This document shows, piece by piece, positions 7,534 through 15,842 of a stretch of DNA of 42,159 nt. Each line of letters starts with the position of its first letter. Position 1 is the stretch's first letter. This DNA is from Firmicutes bacterium UBA2058 (GTDB lineage Bacteria; Bacillota; Clostridia; Tissierellales; Sedimentibacteraceae): the NCBI GenBank assembly GCA_002332905.1, contig DDAM01000029.1, forward strand, positions 1 to 42,159. Reading direction: 5' to 3'. Under the pieces are notes generated by a model, which was not told the DNA's origin, did not search any database, and worked only from the letters and a program-made list of their open reading frames with translations. A program made the translations under genes and the position numbers.

Positions 7534-8865
7534 ATGTTAATTAATAGTGAATCAAATAAAAAATATATAAATCAAATAGTATTTTTAGCTATACCAATAA
7601 TTATAGAAAATATTTTTCAAACACTGTTAGGTACTGTAGATACATATTTTGCAGGACAGTTACATGACAATGCTATTGCCGCAATAGGTGTAACAAATCT
7701 TATTGTAAATATATTTATTGCATTTTTTACTGCAATTAGTGTAGGTACTTCGACTGTTATAGCAAGGTATATTGGACAAAAAGATTATAATAAAGCTAAT
7801 TTAGCTGTTAAGCAATCTCTTATTATAGGTAGTGGATTAGGAGTTATTATTGGAGTTATAAGCTTTATATTTAGAAATCAAATATTAAGAGTTTCTGGTG
7901 CAACAGATGAAGTGATTAGATATGCTATTCCATATTATACAATAGTTGTAGTACCGTCAATTTTAATATGTCTATCGTTGATTTTGTCTAGCTGTCTCAG
8001 AGCTTCAAAGGATACTAAAACTCCTATGATGACAACAGGTATTTCAAATATTGTTAATATCATTTTGAATTATATTTTTATTAAATTTAGTATGGGTATA
8101 GCAGGGCTAGCACTTGCAACAACAATTTCTAGATTAATAGTAGTTATAATGCTTTGTGCTACGCTATCAGAAGGTAAGGGAAATATTAAGCTGGATTTTA
8201 AGAACTTTGCTATAAATAAAGCTATAATGACTTCTATAGTACGTGTAGGAATACCTGCTGGAATTGAAAAACTAATTATGCGATTTGGACAGCTTGTATA
8301 TAATGGCATGATTATTACCCTTGGAACAACAGCATATGTTGCCCATAATATTGGAGGAACAATAGAGAATTATACCTATATTCCCGCTTTTGGATTTGCT
8401 ATGGCAACTGCAACAATGGTAGGTATTAGTTTAGGTGAAAATAATATACAAAAGGCTAAAAAAATAACCTTTATATCAGATATAATAACCACAGTATGTA
8501 TGGTTTGCATAGGTATTGGTTTTTACATATTTGCACCATTTCTTGCAAGCTTATTTACTAAAACACCAGAGATTCAAGAGCTTGTTATTTCAGTTCTAAG
8601 ATTAATAGCATTTTTCCAACCTTTTGGAGCTTTGACACAAATTATGACTAGTGCATTGCAAGGTGCTGGTGATACAAAATTCCCTATGTATGCAACTTTA
8701 ATAGGAATATGGGGAATAAGAGTAGGTATAGGATATATATTAGCAGTAGTATTAAATTATGGACTTTTCGGTGTGTGGTGTGCATATGCTTTAGACATAT
8801 CCGTTAGAGGTGTTTTATTATTAATTAGATTTTTAAAAGGTAAGTGGCAAAGAATTGAATTGTAG
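7534..8865 (+). CDS. MATE family efflux transporter
   Basis: A 443-residue inner-membrane exporter with the twelve-helix plan of MATE proteins in two halves. The N-terminal signature is clear: AIPIIIENIFQTLLGTVDTYFAGQ, given here as position 16-39, then NAIAAIGVTN, SVGTSTVIARYIG near 70, and the internal-repeat equivalent in the second half (ATATMVGISLGENN, QGAGDTKFPMY near 375). MATE pumps use Na+ or H+ gradients to expel cationic drugs and other compounds. It shares a transcript with the CsoR-type repressor, which suggests that pump expression is metal- or thiol-responsive; this is inference. A palindromic terminator shared with the converging vitamin B6 genes follows. Confidence 0.9.
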   Translation: MLINSESNKKYINQIVFLAIPIIIENIFQTLLGTVDTYFAGQLHDNAIAAIGVTNLIVNIFIAFFTAISVGTSTVIARYIGQKDYNKANLAVKQSLIIGSGLGVIIGVISFIFRNQILRVSGATDEVIRYAIPYYTIVVVPSILICLSLILSSCLRASKDTKTPMMTTGISNIVNIILNYIFIKFSMGIAGLALATTISRLIVVIMLCATLSEGKGNIKLDFKNFAINKAIMTSIVRVGIPAGIEKLIMRFGQLVYNGMIITLGTTAYVAHNIGGTIENYTYIPAFGFAMATATMVGISLGENNIQKAKKITFISDIITTVCMVCIGIGFYIFAPFLASLFTKTPEIQELVISVLRLIAFFQPFGALTQIMTSALQGAGDTKFPMYATLIGIWGIRVGIGYILAVVLNYGLFGVWCAYALDISVRGVLLLIRFLKGKWQRIEL

Positions 8866-8867
8866 GA

Positions 8868-8902
8868 AAAAAGCTTAGAGTAAAAATTATTCTAAGCTTT
8901 TT
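8868..8902. terminator. Bidirectional terminator between MATE and ECF genes
   Basis: AAAAAGCTTAGA at 8868-8879 pairs perfectly with TCTAAGCTTTTT at 8891-8902 around an 11-base loop. The A and T arms give a U tract in both directions, so it can stop the MATE transcript and the converging minus-strand vitamin B6 transcript. Confidence 0.85.
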
Positions 8903-8912
8903 ATAAATTAAT

Positions 8913-9482
8913 TTAAATTTTTCTAAATATTCCAGCCGCTTTAAGTGCAGGTCTAATAGCTAAAGCAAGTGCTAATGATGCAATAACTGCAATTATAGCA
9001 TTTACTGATGAAACAGTTGCTTTAGTTATTGTCACAGCAATTACAGCTTCAAGTTTATCTCCTATAATAAGGTAATTCATTATGAAGGTTTTAGTAATAT
9101 AAAGTATAACATAACTTATTGCTCCTACTATTGCAGCTATTGTATTAAACATTTTATTTTCACCATTTCTTCCATTGCTATGAGCTATATATCCTGCTAT
9201 ATAACTCATTACAAATTTCAATATAAATGTAATCCAAGCCTCTGGTGCAAAGGTTGGGTCAAATAAATCAAACATTGCTGACCCAAAACCTGATGATAAA
9301 CCTCCGATAAGTGGCCCAAATAGTAATCCGCTTAAAATGCACATTACATTTCCAAAATGAAGCATTGTTTTACCTAGAGGTGTAGGTATATCAATTTTAA
9401 AATTTGTTGCTATAAATACCATAGCAGCCATTAAGCCAATAATAGCTAGTTTAAGAGTTGAAAACTTTCTTTTGTCACCCAT
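8913..9482 (-). CDS. ECF transporter S component, probably for vitamin B6
   Basis: A 189-residue membrane protein with about six hydrophobic helices and the look of an energy-coupling-factor substrate-binding (S) subunit: a short positive N terminus, KLAIIGLMAAMVFIATNF, the LHFGNVMCILSGLLFGPLIGG block near residues 40-60, and a small C-terminal tail. S components bind the vitamin and share an EcfA/A'/T energy module encoded elsewhere. Its own start has GGGAGAGG about 7 bases upstream on the minus strand. It lies 110 bases downstream of a pyridoxamine kinase gene on the same strand, so pyridoxine or pyridoxamine uptake (PdxU-type) is the likely role. The specificity is inferred from context and not from binding residues. 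Confidence 0.75.
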   Translation of the reverse strand: MGDKRKFSTLKLAIIGLMAAMVFIATNFKIDIPTPLGKTMLHFGNVMCILSGLLFGPLIGGLSSGFGSAMFDLFDPTFAPEAWITFILKFVMSYIAGYIAHSNGRNGENKMFNTIAAIVGAISYVILYITKTFIMNYLIIGDKLEAVIAVTITKATVSSVNAIIAVIASLALALAIRPALKAAGIFRKI

Positions 9483-9592
9483 AATATAACCTCTCCCTTG
9501 TGAGAATATGTATTTTGTATTTATATCATTATTATATACATATTTTGTGCATTGGGAAATGTTCAGTTTTATATATTTTATAGGGTACAGAT

Positions 9593-10462
9593 TTAAATTA
9601 ATCTATAGTTATATTTATTTGATTCGTTAAATAGCTCTTTTATTATTTTTTCAAATGCTACACCATTTTTTCTGTCAGAGTTTTCTAAAAGTGTAGTTTT
9701 TACTGATAAAGTAACAAATCTTGAAGCTTCGTCTATAGCTTCAGGTACGGATTTTCCTCTATAAAGATAACCAACAAATAAAGAAGTAAATAAATCCCCA
9801 GTGCCTGGAAATCTTGTATTAACATATTCGTAAGGTATTATGTAATATTTATCCTTTTCTTTTTCATAACAAAGATTTGCATGCTCATCATCACTAGTAT
9901 GTATCCCAGTCAATACTACAACCTTAGGTCCAATATCACTTAATTTCTTAAGATAATTCTTTAGTATTTCTATACTTAGCTTTTCAGTTGTATAATCTTT
10001 ATTTAAAAGAATAGATGCTTCTGTAAAATTAGGTGTTATTATATCAGCATACTTAACTAACTCACTCATTTTGGTAATCATTTCTTGATTATATGTTCTG
10101 TATATCTTACCATGATCACCCATAACTGGATCTACAACTGCAAGGGTATTGTTATTATCTTTCATTTTATTTAATATGTTTATAATTATATCTATCTGCT
10201 TTTGAGAACCTAAAAATCCACTATACATACAGTCAAACTTTAGTGAATTTAGTTCCCAATTTTCGTAATATTTTTCTAAATGCTCTGTACAGTCATAGAA
10301 ATAGAAATCTTTATATTCTGAATGATTACTAAGAATAGCCGTAGGCAGAGGGCACACTTGGCAACCAAGAGCTGAAATTATAGGTAAAATAACAGTTAAC
10401 GAGCATCTTCCATATCCTGACATATCGTGTATGGCTGCTATTTTTGGTACTGAATTAGTCAT
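9593..10462 (-). CDS. pdxY: Pyridoxamine/pyridoxal kinase (PfkB family)
   Basis: A 289-residue cytosolic kinase that phosphorylates vitamin B6 vitamers with ATP. Signature blocks are IAAIHDMSGYGRCSL near the N terminus (a feature of PdxK/PdxY enzymes), DPVMGDHGKIY in the middle, TPNFTEA, VVLTG, and the PfkB catalytic loop FPGTGDLF near residue 215, where the Asp is the base. The start at 10462 is chosen because MTNSVPKIAAIHD matches the usual family N terminus. The frame stays open to an ATG at 10525, and neither site has an ideal Shine-Dalgarno (AGGTG 13 bases from one, AAAGG 2 bases from the other). It is followed by an ECF S component, so salvage and uptake are coupled. Confidence 0.88.
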   Translation of the reverse strand: MTNSVPKIAAIHDMSGYGRCSLTVILPIISALGCQVCPLPTAILSNHSEYKDFYFYDCTEHLEKYYENWELNSLKFDCMYSGFLGSQKQIDIIINILNKMKDNNNTLAVVDPVMGDHGKIYRTYNQEMITKMSELVKYADIITPNFTEASILLNKDYTTEKLSIEILKNYLKKLSDIGPKVVVLTGIHTSDDEHANLCYEKEKDKYYIIPYEYVNTRFPGTGDLFTSLFVGYLYRGKSVPEAIDEASRFVTLSVKTTLLENSDRKNGVAFEKIIKELFNESNKYNYRLI

Positions 10463-10635
10463 TTTTATATCCATGCACCTATCGCACATAAAATCATTAA
10501 AGATTTGTGCATGGATTCGGCGCATATCCTTTCATTATTTTTCATTTCTTTTAGCCTTTTCTCCTGTAAAATTATTTTCATCTTAAATTAATATATCACT
10601 AATCAGTACGACTTTTCAATAACTTTATTATAATC

Positions 10636-10664
10636 TTGTTGGGATATTTTAACTATGATATAAT
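10636..10664 (+). promoter_or_regulatory. Extended -10 promoter upstream of the S41-like lipoprotein
   Basis: TGATATAAT gives a TGn extended -10 with a perfect hexamer at 10659-10664. TTGTTG lies 17 bases upstream at 10636-10641. It is about 70 bases from the ATG at 10733. Confidence 0.6.
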
Positions 10665-10684
10665 ATTTGTAACATATTTTAAAC

Positions 10685-10711
10685 GGCTCAAATTGCTGAG
10701 ACTATGAATTT
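10685..10711 (+). repeat. Degenerate 3' part of the dispersed GAGACTAT element
   Basis: GGCTCA-AATTGC-TGAG followed by ACTATG and an AT stretch resembles the hairpin-plus-GAGACTAT end of the elements at 18310 and 33423. Only four base pairs of the hairpin remain. It lies 22-48 bases before the lipoprotein start, in the same orientation as the other copies. Confidence 0.35.
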
Positions 10712-10732
10712 ATATTATAAAATGGAGGGTAC

Positions 10733-12181
10733 ATGAAAAAATTAATTGCTATTTGGATACTAATAATAATTTTTTTAGTTGGATGTAATAGTAATGCACA
10801 GATTTTAAACTCTACACCTAAGAATTTGGATGAGCTTTTGAGTGTTATTAATTCCAATCATAAATTAGTTATAAAGCCGGAGGTAGATTATGAGAAGTAT
10901 ATAACTGATTATAAATCAGAAAACATTTCTTGGAATTCTGATTATCCAAATTATTATGACGGCAGCAAAGCATTAACCTATGACGAAATCAGCGAGGATG
11001 TGAATTATCTATTTAAATGTTTGAAGGACGGATATGGGCTTTATAATTATTTTGGAGGAGATGATATATTTGATACTTATAAAGATAAGCTGCTGGAAAA
11101 ATATAAGAATGCCAATAGTATAAGCATAAATGTCTTTTTTAATGATTTAATTGAAAATTTAGCCTTTATAAAGGATTTTCATTTCAAGATATATGGTGAA
11201 ACAACAAATAAGGAAAAATTAGCATATATATTTGATGAATATGAATTCCAAAAAATAAATGGAAAGTATATAAATAGCAGTAACGGCAAGGCTGTGTTAA
11301 GTTTTAATGAAAGTAAAGAATTAGATGATATTTTTAAATTATCTATTTCTTCTGACGGTACACTTGTGTATTATCCTATAATTATATCCGATGAAATAAA
11401 TTATTCGATAAGTATAAAATATTCTGATGAATCTGAGGAAAATATACTATATACAACAGATCGTTATTCATATAAGCTAAATGATGAAATTAAATTAGAT
11501 ATAAAATCTGCGATACCGATTATACGTGTTACCAGAATGGGATTTGACCAATCAGTAAATGGAGATAATGCAAGAAAATTTTTAGAGTATGCAACACAGT
11601 ACAAAGACGAAAAAATAGTCATTGTTGATTTAAGGAATAACTTCGGCGGAAATGGGATGTTGCCTCAAAAATGGATGATGAATTTTACATCTAAGTTTGT
11701 ACCTACTAATTTTTCTTCATTGAAGCATGTGACTATGGAACAAATAAAAAAATATATCTACCCGCTCAGCAATAATTATCAGCCGATAGACGAGCTGGTA
11801 AATATATATGGATTTGAACAGATTTCAGATAGCTTCTCGAAAGCATTATGCCAAAAAGATGAATTTATTTCTAATGATAATTTATTAATTATTTTGGTTA
11901 ATAAACAGACATTCTCAGCCGGAGAAATGTTTGTTGATATAGCTCATAATCTGGAAAATACAATAATTGTAGGTACTAATACAGCCGGAGGACTGACTGG
12001 AGATAATGTTGGTTTAATAACCCTTTCTAATTCAAAAATACCTGTTTCGTTTGGTAATGGCTTAAGCTTCTTCCCAAAAAACTATTTTGAAGAATTTGTA
12101 GGATTTAAGCCTGATTTGTGGGTTAAGGGTGATGCTGAGGAAGCAGTTTTAAAGCTAATAGAAAATATGAAGATTAAATAA
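10733..12181 (+). CDS. S41-family peptidase-like lipoprotein
   Basis: A 482-residue exported lipoprotein. The N terminus has Lys-Lys, a hydrophobic stretch and a lipobox LVGC with the lipidated Cys at residue 18. The middle is a variable domain. The C-terminal third matches the S41 (C-terminal processing protease) core: IVDLRNNFGGNG near 300, LIILVNKQTFSAGEMF near 385 with the presumed nucleophile Ser in TFSAGE, and VGTNTAGGLTGDNVG near 415. The Lys that acts as general base in CtpA-type enzymes (GxxTxGK) is not present at the expected place, so it belongs to the divergent S41 branch or uses another base. GGAGGG precedes the ATG. It is probably membrane-anchored outside the cell; substrate is unknown. 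Confidence 0.75.
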   Translation: MKKLIAIWILIIIFLVGCNSNAQILNSTPKNLDELLSVINSNHKLVIKPEVDYEKYITDYKSENISWNSDYPNYYDGSKALTYDEISEDVNYLFKCLKDGYGLYNYFGGDDIFDTYKDKLLEKYKNANSISINVFFNDLIENLAFIKDFHFKIYGETTNKEKLAYIFDEYEFQKINGKYINSSNGKAVLSFNESKELDDIFKLSISSDGTLVYYPIIISDEINYSISIKYSDESEENILYTTDRYSYKLNDEIKLDIKSAIPIIRVTRMGFDQSVNGDNARKFLEYATQYKDEKIVIVDLRNNFGGNGMLPQKWMMNFTSKFVPTNFSSLKHVTMEQIKKYIYPLSNNYQPIDELVNIYGFEQISDSFSKALCQKDEFISNDNLLIILVNKQTFSAGEMFVDIAHNLENTIIVGTNTAGGLTGDNVGLITLSNSKIPVSFGNGLSFFPKNYFEEFVGFKPDLWVKGDAEEAVLKLIENMKIK

Positions 12182-12188
12182 TTTATTC

Positions 12189-12219
12189 TTGACATGGAGT
12201 TAACTCCACAATTTAAAAT
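12189..12219 (+). promoter_or_regulatory. MerR-type promoter with 19-bp spacer and perfect dyad
   Basis: TTGACA at 12189-12194 and TAAAAT at 12214-12219 are 19 bases apart, too long for unaided RNA polymerase. A perfect 14-base palindrome, TGGAGTTAACTCCA, fills 12195-12208. This is the hallmark of promoters twisted open by MerR activators and predicts autoregulation of the gene at 12240. Confidence 0.85.
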
Positions 12220-12239
12220 ATGCTTGGAGGTGCTTATAC

Positions 12240-12638
12240 ATGAAAACAGGTGAATTTTCAATTAAAAGTAATATTTCAATTGATACTATAAGGTATTACG
12301 AAAAATTAGGGTTATTACATCCAAATAAACTTGCTAATAATAGAAAAGACTACACAGAAGATAATCTTAAACAATTACAACTTATAACAATGCTAAAAAA
12401 ATTAAATTTGACTTTAAATGATATTGGTGTATTGTTTAATTTGGATGCAGTATATGATGCATCTGAAGATAATTTGGACGAAAAAATAGAAATTATTAAG
12501 AAAAGTGAAAGCATACTTAAAAAAGCGTATAGTAATTTATTAGAAACAGAAAATCAAATTAGAATGTCAAAGAAGTTATTGGAGAAATCAATAAATAAAA
12601 TTGATAATGTGTTTGAGAATATAGGTGATTTGCCATGA
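12240..12638 (+). CDS. MerR family transcriptional regulator
   Basis: A 132-residue MerR-type regulator. The winged HTH is at the N terminus: MKTGEFSIKSNISIDTIRYYEKLGLL, given here as residues 1-26, with the conserved IRYYEKLGLL, then a wing and a long dimerisation helix from about residue 80 to 115 rich in Lys, Glu and Leu. The protein has no cysteine, so a metal or redox sensor of the MerR/CueR/SoxR kind is unlikely; the effector may be organic or carried by a partner. Its promoter has the diagnostic 19-base spacer and dyad. GGAGGTG precedes the ATG. The stop overlaps the start of the next small membrane protein gene (ATGA), so the two are translationally coupled. Confidence 0.9.
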   Translation: MKTGEFSIKSNISIDTIRYYEKLGLLHPNKLANNRKDYTEDNLKQLQLITMLKKLNLTLNDIGVLFNLDAVYDASEDNLDEKIEIIKKSESILKKAYSNLLETENQIRMSKKLLEKSINKIDNVFENIGDLP

Positions 12639-12949
12639 GAATAATATGCAGTTACATAATTTTAGCTTTTAGTATATTTACGACATTAACATTTTTAATA
12701 AATAAAGATGTTAAAAAGAGCATAAAAATGTTAGAATTTATTGGACAGCTTTGTATTATAACTTTTTTTATACTGCTGATTTACAGTTTTAGGCTTATCG
12801 GAGAAATTGTTTTAATAGTTAGCGTAATTATTATAATGCTTGCCTGTATTTTAAATGGAAAATACACATTTGGAAAAATAAATATATCACATCATATAGT
12901 TAGAGGAATTTTCGTTGCAGTAAATATTTTATTCATAATATTTGGTTGA
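12635..12949 (+). CDS. Small four-helix membrane protein coupled to a MerR regulator
   Basis: A 104-residue protein with about four predicted transmembrane segments, short charged loops (NKDVKKSIK near residue 24, NGKYTFGKINIS near 72) and no recognisable motif. Its ATG overlaps the stop of the MerR gene in an ATGA arrangement, so it is translated by re-initiation and is the most direct target of that regulator. The family is not recognised. A role as a small exporter subunit or membrane-stress protein would fit the context, but nothing in the sequence proves it. Confidence 0.65.
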   Translation: MRIICSYIILAFSIFTTLTFLINKDVKKSIKMLEFIGQLCIITFFILLIYSFRLIGEIVLIVSVIIIMLACILNGKYTFGKINISHHIVRGIFVAVNILFIIFG

Positions 12950-13003
12950 TTTATTTCACTGTACATTAATAAAAATTATTATTTATATCTTGGAGGATAT
13001 ACA

Positions 13004-13885
13004 ATGAGAACAGAAAGAGAAATGTTTGATTTAATACTTGGTTTTGCTAAAAATGATAAAAGAGTAAGAGCTGTGTATATGAATGGTTCAAGAACTAATC
13101 CTAACGTTCCAAAGGATATATTTCAGGATTACGATATAGTTTATGTTGTGGAGGAAACTGCATCATTTTTAGAGGATGAAAATTGGATAGATATATTTGG
13201 TGAATTAATTATAAAACAAGAACCGGATAAACTTGATAAAGTGTTAGGAAGGGATGTGGATTTTAGCATGTCTTTTACTTATTTAATGCAATTTACTGAT
13301 GGAAACCGTATAGATTTGCATATAGAAACTAAAAAAGCTATGTTAAAGGAGTATGGCACCGATAAATTAACTATTAAGCTTTTAGATAAAGATAAATGCT
13401 TGCCAAGCATACCATTATCAACAGATGAAGATTATTGGGTTAAAAAGCCATCTAAGGAGAAATTCTTTTGTGTTTGTAACGAATTTTGGTGGGTTGCTCC
13501 TTATAGTGCAAAAGGATTATGGAGAAAAGAATTATTGTTTGCTATAGAAATGATGAATGGTTATTCAAGAAAAGAGCTTATGACTATGTTATCTTGGTAT
13601 GTTGGAATAAACACTAATTTTTCTCTTAGTATAGGTAAGTTAGGCAAATATCTTGATAAATATTTACCAACAGATATGTGGGAAAAATTATTAAAAACAC
13701 ATGATACTAAAGATTACGAAACTACATGGAATGCACTTATTGTTATGTGTGAGCTATTTGATGAGGTAGCCATATTTGTAAGCAAAAGCTTAGGTTTTGA
13801 GTATAACAATGATGAGGCAAATAAAAGCTTTGCATTTATTAAGCATATTAAACAATTACCAAAAAATTCAAAAAAAATATATTGA
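13004..13885 (+). CDS. Aminoglycoside 6-adenylyltransferase-like protein, ANT(6)/AadE family
   Basis: A 293-residue nucleotidyltransferase close in length and pattern to ANT(6) (AadE, AadK) enzymes, which transfer AMP to the 6-hydroxyl of streptomycin. The family N terminus MRTEREMFDLILGFA is present, then the polymerase-beta type site YMNGSRTNPNVPKDIFQDYD near residues 25-45 with the Gly-Ser and the acidic pair. DGNRIDLHIE follows near 103 with another Asp, and the C-terminal helical domain includes the FWWVAPYSAKGLWR block near 160. GGAGG precedes the ATG. It is flanked by two MerR regulators, and the promoter of the second one overlaps its stop. Streptomycin modification is the family function; whether this copy confers resistance is untested. 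Confidence 0.85.
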   Translation: MRTEREMFDLILGFAKNDKRVRAVYMNGSRTNPNVPKDIFQDYDIVYVVEETASFLEDENWIDIFGELIIKQEPDKLDKVLGRDVDFSMSFTYLMQFTDGNRIDLHIETKKAMLKEYGTDKLTIKLLDKDKCLPSIPLSTDEDYWVKKPSKEKFFCVCNEFWWVAPYSAKGLWRKELLFAIEMMNGYSRKELMTMLSWYVGINTNFSLSIGKLGKYLDKYLPTDMWEKLLKTHDTKDYETTWNALIVMCELFDEVAIFVSKSLGFEYNNDEANKSFAFIKHIKQLPKNSKKIY

Positions 13886-13912
13886 CTTTGACGCCACGTT
13901 AGCCTTTACAAT
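13882..13912 (+). promoter_or_regulatory. MerR/BmrR-type promoter with 19-bp spacer
   Basis: TTGACT at 13882-13887 and TACAAT at 13907-13912 are separated by 19 bases that contain an imperfect dyad around GACGCCACGTTAGC. This arrangement is typical of drug-responsive MerR promoters. The -35 box overlaps the TGA stop of the ANT(6)-like gene. It should drive the regulator at 13936. Confidence 0.75.
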
Positions 13913-13935
13913 TAAATTAAGAGAGGAGGTTTATC

Positions 13936-14916
13936 ATGAAATTACAAACAATAACTCAAGTTTCAAAGCAGTATAATGTTTCTACTAGAACACTTAGATA
14001 TTATGAGGAAATAGGACTTATAAAAAGTATCAAGACTGAAGATTATGCCTATAGAACTTATGATGAAAAGAGTATGACGCAACTTAAAAAAATTATCATT
14101 CTAAAAAAGCTAAGAATTCCATTGAAAGAAATAAGCGAGATATTGAAGGATAATGATATAAGTGTTGCGCTTGAAGTATTTGAAAAAAACTTAAATACTA
14201 TAATGGATGAAGTAGCTGCACTATCAACAGTAGGTAATGTTATACAATCTTTAATTGACAGATTGAAAAAAAATAACTATTTAAATAAGAAGCTTGATTT
14301 GCTGACCGATGAAAATATACTGGAAATAGTTAATTCAATGATGCTTCCTAAAAATAATTTAAAGGAGGACATTTCGATGTCAGAATTAAACAAAGCAAAT
14401 GAAAACTTATCTAAATTAAAGGATGTTAGAATTATTTATTTACCGCCAGCAACTGTTGCTGCAAGTCATTATATTGGAGAAAATCCAGAAGATAATGCTT
14501 GTGCTGTTTTAAACAAGTTTATTTTAGAAAGCGGACTTTGTGATATAAAACCAGATTTAAGACACTATGGATTTAACCATCCTAATCCAACAGAAGAAAA
14601 TCCTATATATGGCTATGAAATGTGGGTAACAATACCTGATGATATGGAGGTTCCAAAGCCTCTTATAAAGAAAAAATTTGCAGGTGGATTATATGCAGCT
14701 CATATGATAGCTATGGGTAATTTTCACGAATGGCAATGGCTAAATGAATGGGTTACTAATAATGATATTTATGAAAGTAATTCATTAAATGACAATGGTG
14801 AGTGTATGCATGGATTACTAGAGGAACATCTTAACTATATTAATGTAGTTAAAAATAGTAATTCTGATTTTAGTAAAATTCAGCTTGATTTACTATATCC
14901 AATTAAGGAAAAATAA
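13936..14916 (+). CDS. MerR-type regulator with C-terminal GyrI-like effector domain (BmrR class)
   Basis: A 326-residue regulator. Residues 1-75 form the MerR winged HTH (ITQVSKQYNVSTRTLRYYEE near 6-25, then KKLRIPLKEISEIL). A linker helix covers about 80-120. The C-terminal half from about residue 150 (DVRIIYLPPATVAASHYIG, YGYEMWVTIPDD, FAGGLYAAHMIAMG) is a GyrI-like / SOUL-type small-molecule binding domain as in BmrR and TipA-related proteins. GAGAGGAGG precedes the ATG. Its own promoter has the 19-base spacer. No transporter follows directly, so it may control itself and distant genes, or the neighbouring ANT(6) and GNAT genes. A strong terminator ends the unit. Confidence 0.88.
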   Translation: MKLQTITQVSKQYNVSTRTLRYYEEIGLIKSIKTEDYAYRTYDEKSMTQLKKIIILKKLRIPLKEISEILKDNDISVALEVFEKNLNTIMDEVAALSTVGNVIQSLIDRLKKNNYLNKKLDLLTDENILEIVNSMMLPKNNLKEDISMSELNKANENLSKLKDVRIIYLPPATVAASHYIGENPEDNACAVLNKFILESGLCDIKPDLRHYGFNHPNPTEENPIYGYEMWVTIPDDMEVPKPLIKKKFAGGLYAAHMIAMGNFHEWQWLNEWVTNNDIYESNSLNDNGECMHGLLEEHLNYINVVKNSNSDFSKIQLDLLYPIKEK

Positions 14917-14920
14917 GAAA

Positions 14921-14949
14921 AAGTAGGTTGCTTATGCAGCCTATTTTTT
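14921..14949 (+). terminator. Terminator of the BmrR-like gene
   Basis: GTAGGTTGC at 14923-14931 pairs with GCAGCCTAT at 14936-14944 (nine positions, two wobbles) around TTAT, followed by a T run to 14949. Confidence 0.85.
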
Positions 14950-15061
14950 ATCAAAAAAATATTTACATAGTTTTCCTCTTATGATATATTATAAAGAATT
15001 ACACATTTTGCAATAATATTTATATTATAAATATTATTAATAAAAATTAGGCTGGTGAAAT

Positions 15062-15829
15062 ATGAATATAAAGATGATAGTTCTAGACTTAGATAGAACT
15101 TTACTAAGAAGTGATAAAACAATTTCAGATTATACTATAAGAGTTTTGAAGGAATGTAAACGAATTGGAATTAAAATAGTTATAGCATCTGCGAGACCTA
15201 GAAGGGCAGTTAAAATATTTTCGCAGCAAATAGGTTGTGAGGACATAATTTGTCTTAACGGAGCTATGGTAACAATTAATGAAAAAATTATTGATGTTAA
15301 GAAAATTGATAAAAAAATAGCTCATGACGTTATACTAAAAATTATGGAGAAATTCCCTGAATCAAAATTATCGGCTGAAATAAATGATTATATATATGCT
15401 AATTTTGATTTGAAAGAGATATTTACTAATATAGAGAACGTTATTATAACAGATTTTAATGACATTCAAAATGATGTAGATAAAATTATATTTAGTGTTG
15501 ATAATGAAAATGAAATAAATGAAATTGTATCCTTATTGCCAAATGGTCTGTATACTAGTATTGCTAATGGGTATTTACTTCAAATTATGTCTAATGAGTC
15601 TACTAAGCTAAATGGTGTTAAAACTTTAGCTGAATACTATAATTTAAACTTAAGTGAAATAGCTGCCTTTGGTGATGATTATGATGATATTGAAATGATA
15701 AAGCACTGCGGATATGGTGTAGCTGTTGCAAATGCCATTGAAGATGTTATTACTGCATCTAATTTCATTACTGAGAGCAGTGACGAGGATGGCGTAGCGA
15801 AGTGGATAGAGTATAATATATTCCAATAA
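15062..15829 (+). CDS. Cof-type HAD-IIB phosphatase
   Basis: A 255-residue HAD hydrolase of subfamily IIB (Cof/YbiV type), which dephosphorylates sugar phosphates, nucleotides or cofactor intermediates. Motif I is VLDLDRTLLRSDKTIS at residues 7-22. Motif II is IASARPRRA near 41. An alpha/beta C2 cap lies between about 85 and 185. Motif III Lys is in NESTKLNGVKTLA near 180, and motif IV is AAFGDDYDDIEMI near 200. It is of normal length. GGCTGGTGA precedes the ATG. The next gene (DUF2500) starts 13 bases downstream, so the two are probably co-transcribed. Substrate cannot be predicted. Confidence 0.85.
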   Translation: MNIKMIVLDLDRTLLRSDKTISDYTIRVLKECKRIGIKIVIASARPRRAVKIFSQQIGCEDIICLNGAMVTINEKIIDVKKIDKKIAHDVILKIMEKFPESKLSAEINDYIYANFDLKEIFTNIENVIITDFNDIQNDVDKIIFSVDNENEINEIVSLLPNGLYTSIANGYLLQIMSNESTKLNGVKTLAEYYNLNLSEIAAFGDDYDDIEMIKHCGYGVAVANAIEDVITASNFITESSDEDGVAKWIEYNIFQ

Positions 15830-15842
15830 GGGGTGATATAAA

